Of a stretch of DNA of 64,000 bases, positions 22,949-33,794 are shown one piece after another. Both the position numbers and the translations under genes were made by a program. Each line of letters begins with the position of its first letter. Position 1 is the first letter of the stretch. The stretch is from Lactarius indigo (taxonomy: Eukaryota > Basidiomycota > Agaricomycetes > Russulales > Russulaceae): NCBI GenBank assembly GCA_025766275.1, contig JAFKAC010000021.1:682001-746000 (forward strand), written 5' to 3'. Under the pieces are notes generated by a model that was not told the DNA's origin, searched no databases, and saw nothing but the letters and a program-made list of their open reading frames with translations.

Positions 22949-24837
22949 ATGTCGGCTCTCTCGCTCCCTCCATCCGACATTCCTCTCGACGAGCTTTATA
23001 GCCTTTTGAAACCGGTCACCATCGACCGATCGTCGTCCGCTGCCGTCTTCCAGAACTGGGGTCGCACTTTTACATGCACACCCTCATCTGTCTTCCGTCC
23101 CGAGAATGAGCTTCACTTGGAGCTCATCCTCGAGCTGGCGCGCCGCGAGGGACAGACCATACGTGCAGTCGGCGTTGGCCATTCGCCGAGTGACCTCGCG
23201 TGCACGTCGGGCTACATGGTTCAGATGAGTCGACTTGACAAGATTATCGAGGTACGTCGCGTCACCAAACTGGCTTATCTTGTTTGAGCATATTTATCGC
23301 CCCGATGCGACCGGTGACTCCTTTCTACTTCCCTCTCCGAAGTCCCGCGACGTCTGTTCGCACGCCGGGTACTGCCTGCCTGCCTTCTTAGCTCCGTTTT
23401 TTTTTCGGGTTCTTTGTCTGGTCTCCAGGCACCGATATATATATTTATATATCTTAATCTGACATGCTTCCTTCTTTTCTTCAATCACAAAGGTCAATTC
23501 TGAGAAACGATATATCCACGCCCAAGGCGGTGTCACCCTGCAGAGACTCCACGCCGCCCTGGCGGCCCGCGGCCTCGCCATGATCAATCTCGGCTCGATC
23601 TCTGAGCAGACCCTCGCCGGGATGCTGACAACAGCCACACACGGAACCGGCGTCGAGCATAAAGTTCTCTCGACGCACGTGCAAGCCGTGCGCCTACTGC
23701 TGGCTGATGGTACCAAGGTCATCTGCTCCCGAGACCATCATCCGGATCTTTTCCTTGCCACTTTATGCGGTTTGGGGAGCACCGGGATCATTCTCGACGT
23801 TCGCATGGAGGCCACCACGGCATTTCGCCTGCGCGAGGTGCAGGAAACGTTCAAATTTGATGACGTCATCACCCGGCTTGATGCCGTCGCGCGCTCAGCC
23901 GAGTTTGTGCGCCTTTGGTGGTGGCCGCAGGTAGGAGACGTCCGTGTGAGCACCATGGAAAAGACCCAAGAGGTACGTGGGGAAAAAATACCAACGCTCC
24001 GTTCCGATCCGGAATCGGGTCATCTGACTTTTGTGTTTCTTTCCAGCCCAGGCGCCCGCTGCAAAGCTGGCTCTGGCACTCACTAATGGGGTATCACGTT
24101 ATCCAGTTCCTCCTCTTCCTCGGTCTCTTTATTACTCGCTTCAACATCTGGATCGGGTGGTTTTCGTCCTGGCTCGTCAGAGATAAGACCATATCTATCG
24201 ATGACAGCTTGAACGTGTTCAACATTGACTGCAAGGTCCTCCCGTTATCTCCTTTTCTCCGTCCCCCTGACTGTACGCTGACGCTTGTGCTGCCAACAGT
24301 ACCAACAATACACCATCGAATGGGCTGTGCCATATTCACAAGCCCAGTCTTGCTTACGCGAATTGCGCGATTGGCTGGAGACGGAATTCAGGGATCCTCG
24401 CGGCCTACGACCCCACTGCGGCCTCGAAATACGCTTCTCCGACGCCGACGATATCTGGCTCAGTCCCAGCTACGACCAACGGACTTGCTGGATTGGAATT
24501 GTACAGTTCAAGTGCGTTTTCTATTTTTGTGTGGCGTGGGGACGAGGCGTACTCAACTGCTATACAAAGACCTTATGGCCTCCCCGTTCCATATCGCAAT
24601 CTTTTCGAACGCTTCGAGGGGATAATGATTCGTTACAGGGGACGCCCACACTGGGCAAAGACGCACGGCCTGCGACCGGACGCGCTGTCCGCGCTGTACC
24701 CGCGCTTCGAAGCGTTCCGGGGACTGCTGAGGGCCATCGATCCGGAGGGTGTCTTTCGCAACGAATATGTGTCACGCCACGTTTTTGGGGCAACAGGCGC
24801 GCGCTTCGACGAGCGCGTCTTTAAGGCCAGGCCATAA
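22949..24837 (+). CDS. ALO1: D-arabinono-1,4-lactone oxidase
   Basis: FAD enzyme of the mitochondrial outer membrane that makes D-erythroascorbate, the fungal ascorbate analogue, from D-arabinono-1,4-lactone with release of H2O2. The FAD_binding_4 domain shows NWGRTFTCTP, RAVGVGHSPSDLACT, IHAQGGVTLQRLHAALAARG, MINLGSISEQTLAGMLTTAT and HGTGVEHKVLSTHVQ. A hydrophobic middle segment (YHVIQFLLFLGLFITRFNIW) could anchor it. The ALO domain ends with RGRPHWAKTHGL, the conserved HWAK, and IDPEGVFRNEY. Four introns are modelled, the first long (about 23252-23492, with an AT-rich TATATATATTTATATAT run). The HxGG-type FAD attachment site of plant GLO-like enzymes is not present in that form; in ALO1 the FAD-linking histidine lies in the HSPSD region. 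Start chosen at the ATG at 22949; the frame is open further upstream but without an ATG. Confidence 0.93.
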
Positions 24838-25546
24838 ACTAGGCACTTCCCTGGTCTTCGCCCCCTTTTCGCCCTTTTGCCCCTGGCTTCGCTTACGCGA
24901 GTACCACAAGGCAGATGGGGATAACGCACAGAACCAACCCTCCCTCTCCCCTTCCCCACGCCCGGTTTCGCTTTTCGCGTTTCATCCTTCACACCCAGAC
25001 GTCCCCTTTTATGGAGGGGAAGATCAGTACCCCTAATTTATCTAACGCTCGTAATCAACACCACCATCTAATTCCTGCATCCACAACATTGTAGTAAACG
25101 CTTTTCGAATAGCACCGCATGGAATATTACTACTGTACACCCCGCAACGACGCCCCATGACGGTCCGTATTGTACAAATATTGAACATAACATTCGTCGA
25201 CATTCGTACACCACTTTTGTCAGCTGCCCAGAAACCACCAGCGTGTGCCAAGTATATAGAATATCGTGCAAAAAAACGTTGGAAGCGCCAAGTTTGGAGT
25301 GCTCTGAGCTTGTACAACGGTTCGTCAGTCATACGCCGGAATCAAACCTTACTTCTACTTCGGCTCAGCTCTTCCTTCTCTCTGGGTTTGGTTTTGGACG
25401 AACGAACAAGAAATACAAATAGGAGCTGTTCTGGATTGGTGTCTGTAACTTGTGACCAACGAACGCACAGGGAAAGAAGGTGGGTTATACAATTGTCATC
25501 AAGTTCTCAAAACAGATTACGCAGAGTACGAGAAAACCGGTAAGCA
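24838..25546. other. intergenic between ALO1 and UBC7 (both 3' ends)
   Basis: Convergent 3' regions. An ATG-started minus frame at 25042-25332 (MTDEPLYKLRALQTWRFQRF) of 96 codons has no known match and no splice support; I do not call it. Otherwise nothing seen. Confidence 0.5.
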
Positions 25547-25658
25547 GGGGGTCAATGTGGGCACGCAGCGCATCTGTAAAACTGGAGTGTTTACTAAATG
25601 GTCCTAACCGTTTAGTAAACCTTTCTAAGCACCCCATTCTTGACCCCATTTTACAGAT
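25547..25658. repeat. interlocking inverted repeats, possible MITE remnant or structured 3' element
   Basis: Three perfect inverted pairs lie within 112 bp: GGGGTCAA (25547-25554) with TTGACCCC (25640-25647), ATCTGTAAAA (25572-25581) with TTTTACAGAT (25649-25658), and GTTTACTAAA (25589-25598) with TTTAGTAAAC (25611-25620), the last a 10-bp stem with a 12-nt loop. The first two pairs cross (order A B C C' A' B'). It lies just beyond the UBC7 stop, probably in its 3' UTR. Confidence 0.7.
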
Positions 25659-25741
25659 ATGTGAAGGTTTGCAAGCCCCCAAAAAGGAAAGAGATCAAAG
25701 CAAAGATCCTCCAAGGAACATCGTGTGCACGCGTGGGTGGA

Positions 25742-26853
25742 TTATAGTCCCAATTGCTGTTTAATCGATTCTCGGACAATCCGCTCGTATTCCTAAAAAC
25801 CGAGCTGTCAGGGAGACGCGAGGAGGGCGGCTCGGAAGCACGGACCGCATAGTTGTCCCGATAGAGCTTGCAACAGTCAATGTTCGCGCCGCTCTCGAGG
25901 TTCGGTTCTGGTTTATACAAATTATCGGCCGTGCGTTGTAAGTACATAGGCGCGCGTCTAAGTAACAGGGCACTCGCGTTACAAAACGGGAAGTGAAACA
26001 CATACCGGCGAGCATCGAAATGACGCTGAGAAGCACCTTCTCCACGCTCTGCACGGGGCTCCACCGTTCCGATGCTTGCTCGTACATCAGCGGGTCGTCG
26101 CCAGGGGTGTGCAGTATAGAGATGCAGACGTTGCCATCTGGGTAGACTGGCGCCAGCGCCGACACCGCCGACGGCCGTTAGCATCGTGGCATTTATATTA
26201 AGAATGGGTTCCAAATAGGCTAGACGAGGGGCTAGGAAGAAGGGTTCGCCTAACTTACTGTTTGGGTGGAATAAAGGAGGCTCAAACTTCATCTTGAACG
26301 GGGATAGCGGGTAGTCCGGTGGCTGCAGCAACAAAGGGCGAAAAGAAAAAGAAAAAGAAGAAAAAAAATTGAGTATGGGCGGCGTGGATGAAGCATGGAA
26401 GCGGACGCACGAATGTCAGTTTGGCTGCGAATACACCGCCTTCCTGACAGGCAGATTGAAAATTTCAGAAAAATGGAAGGGAATAAAGAGACAGGGCGAT
26501 ACGATCGCGCAAGACGACTTACGAAGGGTGTGTCCTTTGGCCCGCAGATGAGGGCTTCCCAAGTGAAGAAGTCGGATTCGGAGATCGGTCCTACGCACAT
26601 GCGGGGACAGGAAGGGGGGTCCGAGTTAGCGCACGGAGTGATAGATGACAAGTTCGATGGGGTAGCAAAAGCCGTGCTCACCGGCTGTGAACATGCCATC
26701 CGGCGAGCCTGTGCCATTGCGTGCATAGTAGGGTTCAATGAGGAGCCACAAGGCGAGGAGAGCCACACAGTACATACCGCCCGAGGTCAGCTGCTTGTAT
26801 TCGGTCATTAACCGCCTGAGCGCTGTAGAGCTTCCAGAAGCGCGCGAGGACAT
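25742..26853 (-). CDS. UBC7: ubiquitin-conjugating enzyme E2, UBC7/UBE2G2 type (ERAD)
   Basis: E2 that works with ER-membrane E3s of the Hrd1/Doa10 type in ER-associated degradation, recruited by Cue1-type anchors. Spliced protein: [20 protein letters not shown], then [69 protein letters not shown] (catalytic Cys), [20 protein letters not shown], then [19 protein letters not shown] and the end [16 protein letters not shown]. The acidic loop insert after the active site ([17 protein letters not shown]) is typical of the G2 type. Six introns are modelled; the last (GTCCGT...TTTTTAG) is required to reach the conserved C-terminus and the TAA at 25742-25744, otherwise translation runs into unrelated sequence. 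A second G-type E2 lies at 58592. Confidence 0.93.
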
Positions 26854-27719
26854 TGTTCGACCTAGTGTAAACGTTTGTGGGTGTGGGGGTGTACGGTGTG
26901 TGTGTGTAGATGGGACGTGATACTCGCTGATGCGATGATGGTCCGCGACTAAGGACGGAAGCAGGCCCCGGTCCGGCTCGAAAACCGAATACATTCAGCT
27001 TAGCCCCACACCGCCATGGTTCTACCGGTGACTGACACTGCCGTAAGGTACCCCCTCTCAGCGCCGCCGCCGAGACGAGCCCAGTATAGATTGTACACTC
27101 GGACACATTGCGGCGTGTAGGAGACTCATATCTTAGGGGGTTCGCGATAGATATCACGGAACTTAATGGGCGTAGAGTGATGTGTCAAGTTGACTTTCAG
27201 ATTCAAGGCGTAAATCGTGAACATTGCCGTTCTCACTACGAACATAAATTAGATCCAGGGAGAGATTCACACTACTGTTGGCTCATTAGTAGTGGTTAGT
27301 TCTAATGTACGTGTGTTGGCAATCCTCCCAAGAATAGTTCAGGGTAAAAATAGGATTACAAACGACCAATCACTTTCAGGGTGAAATCTACAATGCATCC
27401 AGTATGTACCGCATCTCTTCGGAGGGCTCATGGCCAAGCAGGTGGTTGACCCGCGTGGTCACAAGCGAGTCCAGAATTGCAAATTTGTTTCTTACGCATC
27501 TCACGGTAGGATGAGAATTACACATTTGCTTTGCGTGAGACGAGACCTGCCATTTATACTCTCCATAAATGATAGCTGAGACTCAAGATAAGGAGGAACC
27601 TTCTGAGATTCTAGCAGACAAGTCTCGTGACCGGACTCAGCTTTAAGATCAGAGATTTACGCCGACCCTGATGAGAACCGCAGCTGTGAGTAGGTAAAAC
27701 AAATGGGGTAATGTCCACT
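26854..27719. other. intergenic between UBC7 and RPC2
   Basis: Holds the UBC7 promoter and the RPC2 3' end. A GT-rich run (GTGTGGGGGTGTACGGTGTG, continuing TGTGTGTAG) spans about 26877-26907, close to the UBC7 start. No gene seen; minus frame 26735-27157 overlaps the UBC7 first exon and is a shadow. Confidence 0.6.
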
Positions 27720-30700
27720 TCAAGCGTCATCAAGGACCAAACGAGGTACAACGTTCATCGCCATAAGCTATAATCGTATGTATGCAGGATAGTCGCGATC
27801 AGTGAGCGATTTAAAATTGACAAGCTGCGTTTTCATACCTCTTGAAAAAGTAATTTTGCCGCGTAAGGAATCGTGAGCTGAGCCACGTTCTTGGAGCTTT
27901 TGCAATATGTACACCAGCCCCGGTACCCGAGAAGACCGCAAGCCTGGCACGCATTTACTTCAAACTTATCAGAAGAAATCATCAGACGCTCCAGTAGAAG
28001 TTGTGTCGCCCCGTAGCCGATGAGACAATCCCGTTCCATCTCGCCCAGGCGTAGACCACCCTCACGGGAGCGGCCCTCTGTGGGTTGTCGTGTGAGCGTT
28101 GCGCGGGGGCCCCTGTACACAACACCAGGAGGCCAAAATTCGGTCAACAATTCAGGGGGAATACAGCACAGCGTACCTTGCCCTAGCGTGCATCTTGTCC
28201 ATCACCATGTGTTCTGGAATATTACTCAACAAAGAAGCTTGAGTGCCGCGGGCTGAGAAAAACTCACTGAGTTTCTGCTCAATAGTCAGGTGATCCGGGT
28301 CTTATCAGCCAAAGCCCAACAAATTGAGCTTACTTGGTAGTAAATGGGTCCAAAATACACGTATGCTTCCAGGGGTTCGCCAGTGATACCACTCGTGAGC
28401 ATGTCCTTTCCGGCATAGCTAAATCCGTGCTCGATAAGGATACGAGACATATCTTCAACCTGTGACGGGCGCCGCTCAGCAATCAAGTGCGCTGCTGGGA
28501 GCACGGGAACCACTGCTGACTTTGGAGCCCCCAAAGGCAGTACCGTATTGAAGCTTTCCTGCCAGCACGCCCGCCTAGGAAGAACAAATTTCCCTTCGGA
28601 GTCTCGCAAAATAAAAGTATGGAGGCAGACCTTTCCGGCGAGAAGTTCAATCATCTTGCCGACTGTCATCCTCGAGGGGAAACCGTGTGGGTTCATGATC
28701 GTGTCTGATTCGCGTCAAATCACATCATCACAACACAAAACTGCGAGACGGCGCTTACCAGGCACGATGCCCTGATCGTTGAATGGCATGTCCTCCTGGT
28801 TCACGATTAACCCACAGACCCCTTTCTGACCGTGTCTAGAGGAGAACTTGTCGCCGAGCTCGGGTCTTCGGGTTTGCCGTACCAGAACCTTGATGAGCGT
28901 CTGATCGTTGTCAGTGTCTGAGATCATAACTTTGTCGATGTGTCCAGCGACAGGCGATTTATACGTCATTGGAGCGTTCTTGTATGGTGCCGACGCGGCC
29001 GGCCCTGAGAAGGAATTGTCGTTGGCGTTCGAGGGCGTTTGCTTGTTGACATAGACATCGCCCGGGTCCACTCGTTCGCCGACCCCGGCAAGGCCATCAA
29101 GTTGAATGATGTCATACTTCTTTTGTACCTGGCCGTTATCGTCTAGCGGTGCATCCGCAAGACGATCATAGCTAAGTAGCAGCGGTCATGAAAGTTTCGA
29201 AGATCAAGCGAAATTGTTACCCACGTCCCGTTGGGGTACTTGCGGATGAGCGTCATGTTCTTTCGAAGGACTTGACACCGTCCATATCCGCGGTCTAAAC
29301 TAGCCTGAATAGGGAGACAGTAAAGAGACCAGTTGGTTTAGAAATTAGGACTTAAAGCACCTTGTTAAGAATCAAAGCATCTTCTATATCGTAGCCAGAA
29401 TAGCTCATAACGGCGACTGTGGCATTTTGTCCTGCTGGAAGTTTGTCGTAGCCCACCAATTCGATCGTCTTCGTCTTGACCATAGGCTGTTGTGGATAGA
29501 CGGACAAGTACAGTAACGTATCGATACGATTGAATTGGTTGTACCCAATGGCGCCAATAGCCTGTTTCCCCATGGCACACTGGTACGTGTTGCGGGGCGA
29601 CTGGTTATGATGTGGGTACGGAATAAGACCGGCAACCGCGCCGAGTAGAGTGAAAGGCTCTATCTCTAGATGGGTCGTAGTCGGGACAATGTCTGGTTCA
29701 TAAAGAGCAATGTAAGAATCATTTTCCTCGTTGACGTCCAGGTACTCGACCAGGCCTTTTCGCAAGAAGTCGTCGAACTCGAGTGCACCTTGTTTGAGGA
29801 GCTATGAAAACGAGTCAGAGCACTGAATATTCTCTGCAGGCCCACTCGCACCTCGGTGTGATGTTCTGTGACTGAAGACTTACCGCCATCCACGATTATC
29901 ATGGGGCGGCAGATACGACCGCCGTCGCTAGCAATGTTTACGGTTCGATGGTGGTGATTGATGTAGATACTGACAAACTCGCTAACTCGCCCAGCGCGTC
30001 GGAGACGACGGAAACCGTGAACGAAGCGAGTGGGGAAGCGAGTGAGGCCAATGATTGTCCCGTTAACCTGTACCACAAAAGTACCAGGCGCATACATTTC
30101 TGTCCCTGTTGCCTGACAGATGTCTGGGGGATCGATGGTCAGGGTTGCTTGAGATAGAAAGGTAGCTACCCTACCTTCCACGCCAAGCATGAAGGCGATC
30201 TTAACAATCGGCTCCTCCTCCACGTCAGTCGTAATGTGTGTCATAAGTGCCAGATTCTTGACCAGTCCACAAGCCTCCCCTTCGGGTGTGTCACTAGGAC
30301 ACAGCATTCCCCATTGACTTGGCTGCAACGCTCGCGGGCCGCTGACTTTGCGTGTCTTCTCAAATTGGGAAGAAATGCGTGTCATCATGCCCAATGCCGA
30401 GATGAAACTCAAACGCGAAAGGACATGCGTGACACCCGCACGTTCCATCCGGAACCGCTTTAGCGACCAGTTTCCCGTGGAGATGGCGCGCACAAAGCCA
30501 GTGGTGATGTGGTCCCCCTGGAATTGCATGGTATTCCAGGCATCAAACTCATTTGTACGCGAGGGCTTCTTGAGCACTTTATCGATCGACGACTTGAGGT
30601 TGGTGTTGAATGTTTTGAACAGGTCCTCGAACAACAATGCTAGCAACTGACCCGCCCTAAGAAAAAAATTCGTAAGCCGCAGTGAACAACAGCGCATCCT

Positions 30701-31922
30701 TTTCACTTACAACTCTAGCCTCTTGTTGCCCACGTAATCGCGATCGTCCACCATTTTCTCATCATTCATCGCCATGAGTACGCGTCTTGTCATGGTGGCG
30801 ACAAAAATAGCTTTCGACCTAAAGTCCATACCCAAGACCGGCACGTGGGCCAGAACGATGGTTGCGAGCGCCTCAAGAGCCTCTTCCCAGGCCGGCCTGC
30901 GTGGGCCAATCACCCGGCGGTTTACCTTCACGCGGGTGCCGATCCACTCGAGGGCTTGATGACGTGTAAAAATGCCCAACCGCGCGGCCTCTTCTAGATT
31001 TGGCGCGAAGGCGTTGACATACACCTCGGAATCACCGGAGGTGAGGAGGAGTATTTCTTTGTCTGATTGTATGCCTAAGGCCTTGAGCGCTACAGCGATG
31101 GGGACATCTTCATGTATCGAGTTATGTCGGAGGTAAATCTTTCCCTTCTTAGTTGTGATGTAAGTCTTTGACTTGAGACCGCCGTGGGTTGAGCTTGTTG
31201 CCGATATCAGGACTATGCTGGTAAAGGACGAACTAAAGGACGTACGAAGTGCAAGAGGCTTGAACCATACCCTTAACAGGGTCAGTCTCAACAATGATAC
31301 GGTTCTTGCTCAGCTGTTCCTGGACAAGGATGACCTTTTCCGTGCCTTTGACGACGAAATACCCACCAGGGTCGAGCGGGCATTCGCTCATTTGAGCCAG
31401 TTGGGCTTCGGTGCGACCTGTGAGCACGCATTTGTTGCTCCGGAGCATGATGGGAAGGCGACCTATGTTCACATTTGACCTTCGAACGACATTCTTCCCT
31501 CGCGTATACTGAATGGTAACAAGAATTGGAGCACTGTACGTCGTATCTCGCAGACGGCACTCGTGGGGGGTAACGCTTTTGTCGATCGCGTCTGCGTCAG
31601 TACGGTCGGGGAATCCGACATGGATGTCGGTGTACTTTAACCAGAAGCGAGGGTCCACGTCCGACGTGACCTTGTTGTTCGCCTTCAAGATGTTCTTGAT
31701 GTCCACATCCACAAAATAATTGAAGGAGTCGATATGTTGCTTCACCAGACCCTTGACTTTTAAGAATGCGGGTAACAACAGCCATTTGTCCTGAGATTGG
31801 TTCGTAAATGTGACGCAACCGCAAGCTCGTTATTGACGGCACATTACCTCGACTTTCTTTATGGGATCGGTGAGGCCCAGTCCGTGCCATTCTGTGTTAT
31901 TCAGTTCCCCCCATGTTTCCAT
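27720..31922 (-). CDS. RPC2: RNA polymerase III second-largest subunit
   Basis: Beta-like core subunit of Pol III (POLR3B, yeast Ret1), which makes tRNAs, 5S rRNA and U6. Start [12 protein letters not shown] at 31922, then [20 protein letters not shown]. Conserved blocks: [182 protein letters not shown]. The C-terminal zinc site is CQACG ... CTYC. Class is Pol III rather than Pol II by [19 protein letters not shown] and the N-terminus. An exon of only 7 nt (28268-28274) is needed. The last exon reads [15 protein letters not shown], stop at 27720-27722. Divergent from SFT2. Confidence 0.95.
28268..28274 (-). other. 7-nt microexon of RPC2
   Basis: AAACTCA between introns 28275-28333 (59 nt, GTAAGC...GAGCAG) and 28214-28267 (54 nt, GTGAGT...TTCCAG). 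With it the protein reads [19 protein letters not shown], a block invariant in RNA polymerase second subunits. Without it the frame breaks. Confidence 0.85.
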
Positions 31923-32046
31923 CGCAGGTTATGGGGCCACTGCAGAAGGTGAGCCTGAGGAGACTGGATCCAGTCACGTGGATTTTCTTCGGGTCGCGTC
32001 GAGCAACAACTGCGCTTCAACGACAACCCTTCCTCCCAGCTCCGAA
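31923..32046. promoter_or_regulatory. 124-bp divergent promoter RPC2/SFT2
   Basis: The two ATGs point away from each other across 124 bp, so the promoters must be shared or overlapping. No TATA seen. The sequence contains CACGTG at about 31975-31980, an E-box. Confidence 0.6.
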
Positions 32047-32892
32047 ATGGCGAACTCAAGCACAGAGAGCAATTTTCGTAGCAACCTTTCTCAATTTCGT
32101 TGGGCTAGAGGAGCGAACGATGATTCGCAACTTTCTCAGGCAGGGAATTCTCGCAACCCTTTCTCTCGTTTCTACAACGCGGTCGGTGGGGCTTACGTCC
32201 CATTGCGGTCCAATGAACGCTCCAATGAAGAGGAGGCATACTTTGCGCTGTCTCGCTGGGAACGGTTCGGATTCCGTGTCTTTGTTTCACCCTCTCCAAG
32301 TTGACTTCCTAACCATCACAGATTACTGGGCTTTCTCGCGTGCCTCGCAGGCGCCGCGGTTTGCTTTGCGGTTGCTTTCCTCACCCTTCCATTGCTCGCT
32401 CTCCGTCCGGCGAAGTTTGCGCTCTCATTTAGGTATGTGCACGGTTGCAATTCCCGTTCCCCTCACGGTTCAATGTATCTTCCGGTGTAGCCTTGGAAGC
32501 TTGCTAGTTATGTTTGGGTAAGGCCTGCGTTGGACTGAGCCATGCCCAATCGCGTTGACGGATGTCACATAGCTTCTCCGTTTTGATCGGCCCCATAAAC
32601 CACATACGACACCTCATGTCGAAAGAGCGTTTACCGTTCTCCGTCGCCTATCTGTCCAGTCTTGGTTTGACGCTCTATCTCGCACTGGGGGTACGGCACA
32701 TCATCAATTGCCCCCGTCACGCTAACGGATGGTCCCTAGCCACATTCATATTTGGGGTCGTTGATTGGTGCTGCGATTCAAGTCATCGCGCTTGTCTCAT
32801 ATGTTCTAGCCTATTTCCCCGGAGGCTCGCAAACATTACGCTTTGGCGGTCAGATGGCGCTCCGCGGTGCAGGATCCCTGCTCCCCGTTTGA
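32047..32892 (+). CDS. SFT2: vesicle transport protein SFT2 (Golgi, four-TM)
   Basis: Got1/Sft2-like tetraspanning protein that aids fusion of endosome-derived and intra-Golgi vesicles with the Golgi. Start MANSSTESNFRSNLSQFRW. The cytosolic N-terminus leads to the hallmark EEEAYFALSRWERLLGFLAC; then TM1/2 (AGAAVCFAVAFLTLPLLAL, FALSFSLGSLLVMFGFSVLI), GPINHIRHLMSKERLPFS, TM3 (VAYLSSLGLTLYLALG), TM4 (GSLIGAAIQVIALVSYVLAY) and the family end FPGGSQTLRFGGQMALRGAG. Four introns; the first donor is GTTCGG, which gives WERLLGFL. Stop at 32890-32892. The exons are short, so only the splice model recovers it. Confidence 0.92.
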
Positions 32893-33794
32893 GCCATGGT
32901 ACGACCTTGCATCTATATCCCACTTTGATTGTACCAATAGCAAATATCACGCATTGCGAACGTGCGCCGGCTTGTCCGAACAGCGCAGTTTATGAGGTGG
33001 AACGCTCCCCGGGGCTGCGCCTCATGAAGAAGGCGTAGGCGGGCTGAATTCAAAGCGACCCAATCTGGGCTCACAAAAAGCAGTATCAATACCCGTCCTA
33101 GCGAAGCAAATCCTGAAAGACGTAGGCCCAAACGGTTACTCGTTCACCTTACAGTGGGCGGCAGGGCAGGGCACGTTGGGACCTCAGGGAACGCGGACCC
33201 GGACAGGGAGTCAGCGGACCCAAATGTCTGACACCGGCGACAACGTGGCCAGTCTTGCAGTATTTCTGATTAGGATCAGCTACGCCCCGCTTAATGGATA
33301 CCCGTGCAGTCTAGATCTCGAAGAACAACGAGACTCGTTTGCAATGAACCGGGAGGGCTGCCCAAACATACTCCGCACTCCTTGCAGTGAGAGGAGAGTT
33401 CACCCAAAAACAGGGGGAAATGTCAAGGTTTCCAGGGGTGTGCTGTTCGAGGAGACTAAAGAGGCGGAAGTGCATTTGGCAGACAGACCCTAGACAGCAC
33501 CCGAATCCTCCCAATCGCGCGCTTAACCGTGACAGCTACCCAACCGGCGAATGCCGACGCCTCGCATCGCCTCGCCTGCACGCGACGAACCACAACAAGG
33601 ATAGTTAGACCACACCTCATTTGAACGTTTGGCGCCGCAACGCTTGCCACATTCAGGCCAGGGTGTCATTTTTGCAGGTTAGATCCTACTGCAGCAGGAA
33701 AATCAAAGGAAATAGTGATACACAACGGATAGCGTACTACATAGGGTTCTGTGTTACCCCAAGGTGCACGTGAATGGAAAGGAAACCTGTTATA
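32893..33794. other. intergenic between SFT2 and NUP192 (convergent)
   Basis: About 0.9 kb with no recognised gene. Frames at 33176-33493 and 33387-33608 (plus) begin with non-ATG codons or lack any match. Contains both transcript ends. Confidence 0.6.

Noticed and set aside
25042..25332. 96-codon minus ORF MTDEPLYK... downstream of ALO1
   Set aside because: It has an ATG but no similarity, no splice support and lies in a convergent 3' region.
25742..26853. UBC6-type tail-anchored E2
   Set aside because: The spliced C-terminus is [16 protein letters not shown] with no transmembrane segment, and the active-site insert is of UBC7 type.
28552..28640. Extra coding segment [12 protein letters not shown] in RPC2
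   Set aside because: It is translated intron; splicing it out gives [23 protein letters not shown], the conserved sequence.
27720..31922. RNA polymerase II subunit RPB2
   Set aside because: The N-terminal and middle blocks (VKVNRR region, [19 protein letters not shown], short length) match the Pol III subunit RPC2 rather than RPB2.
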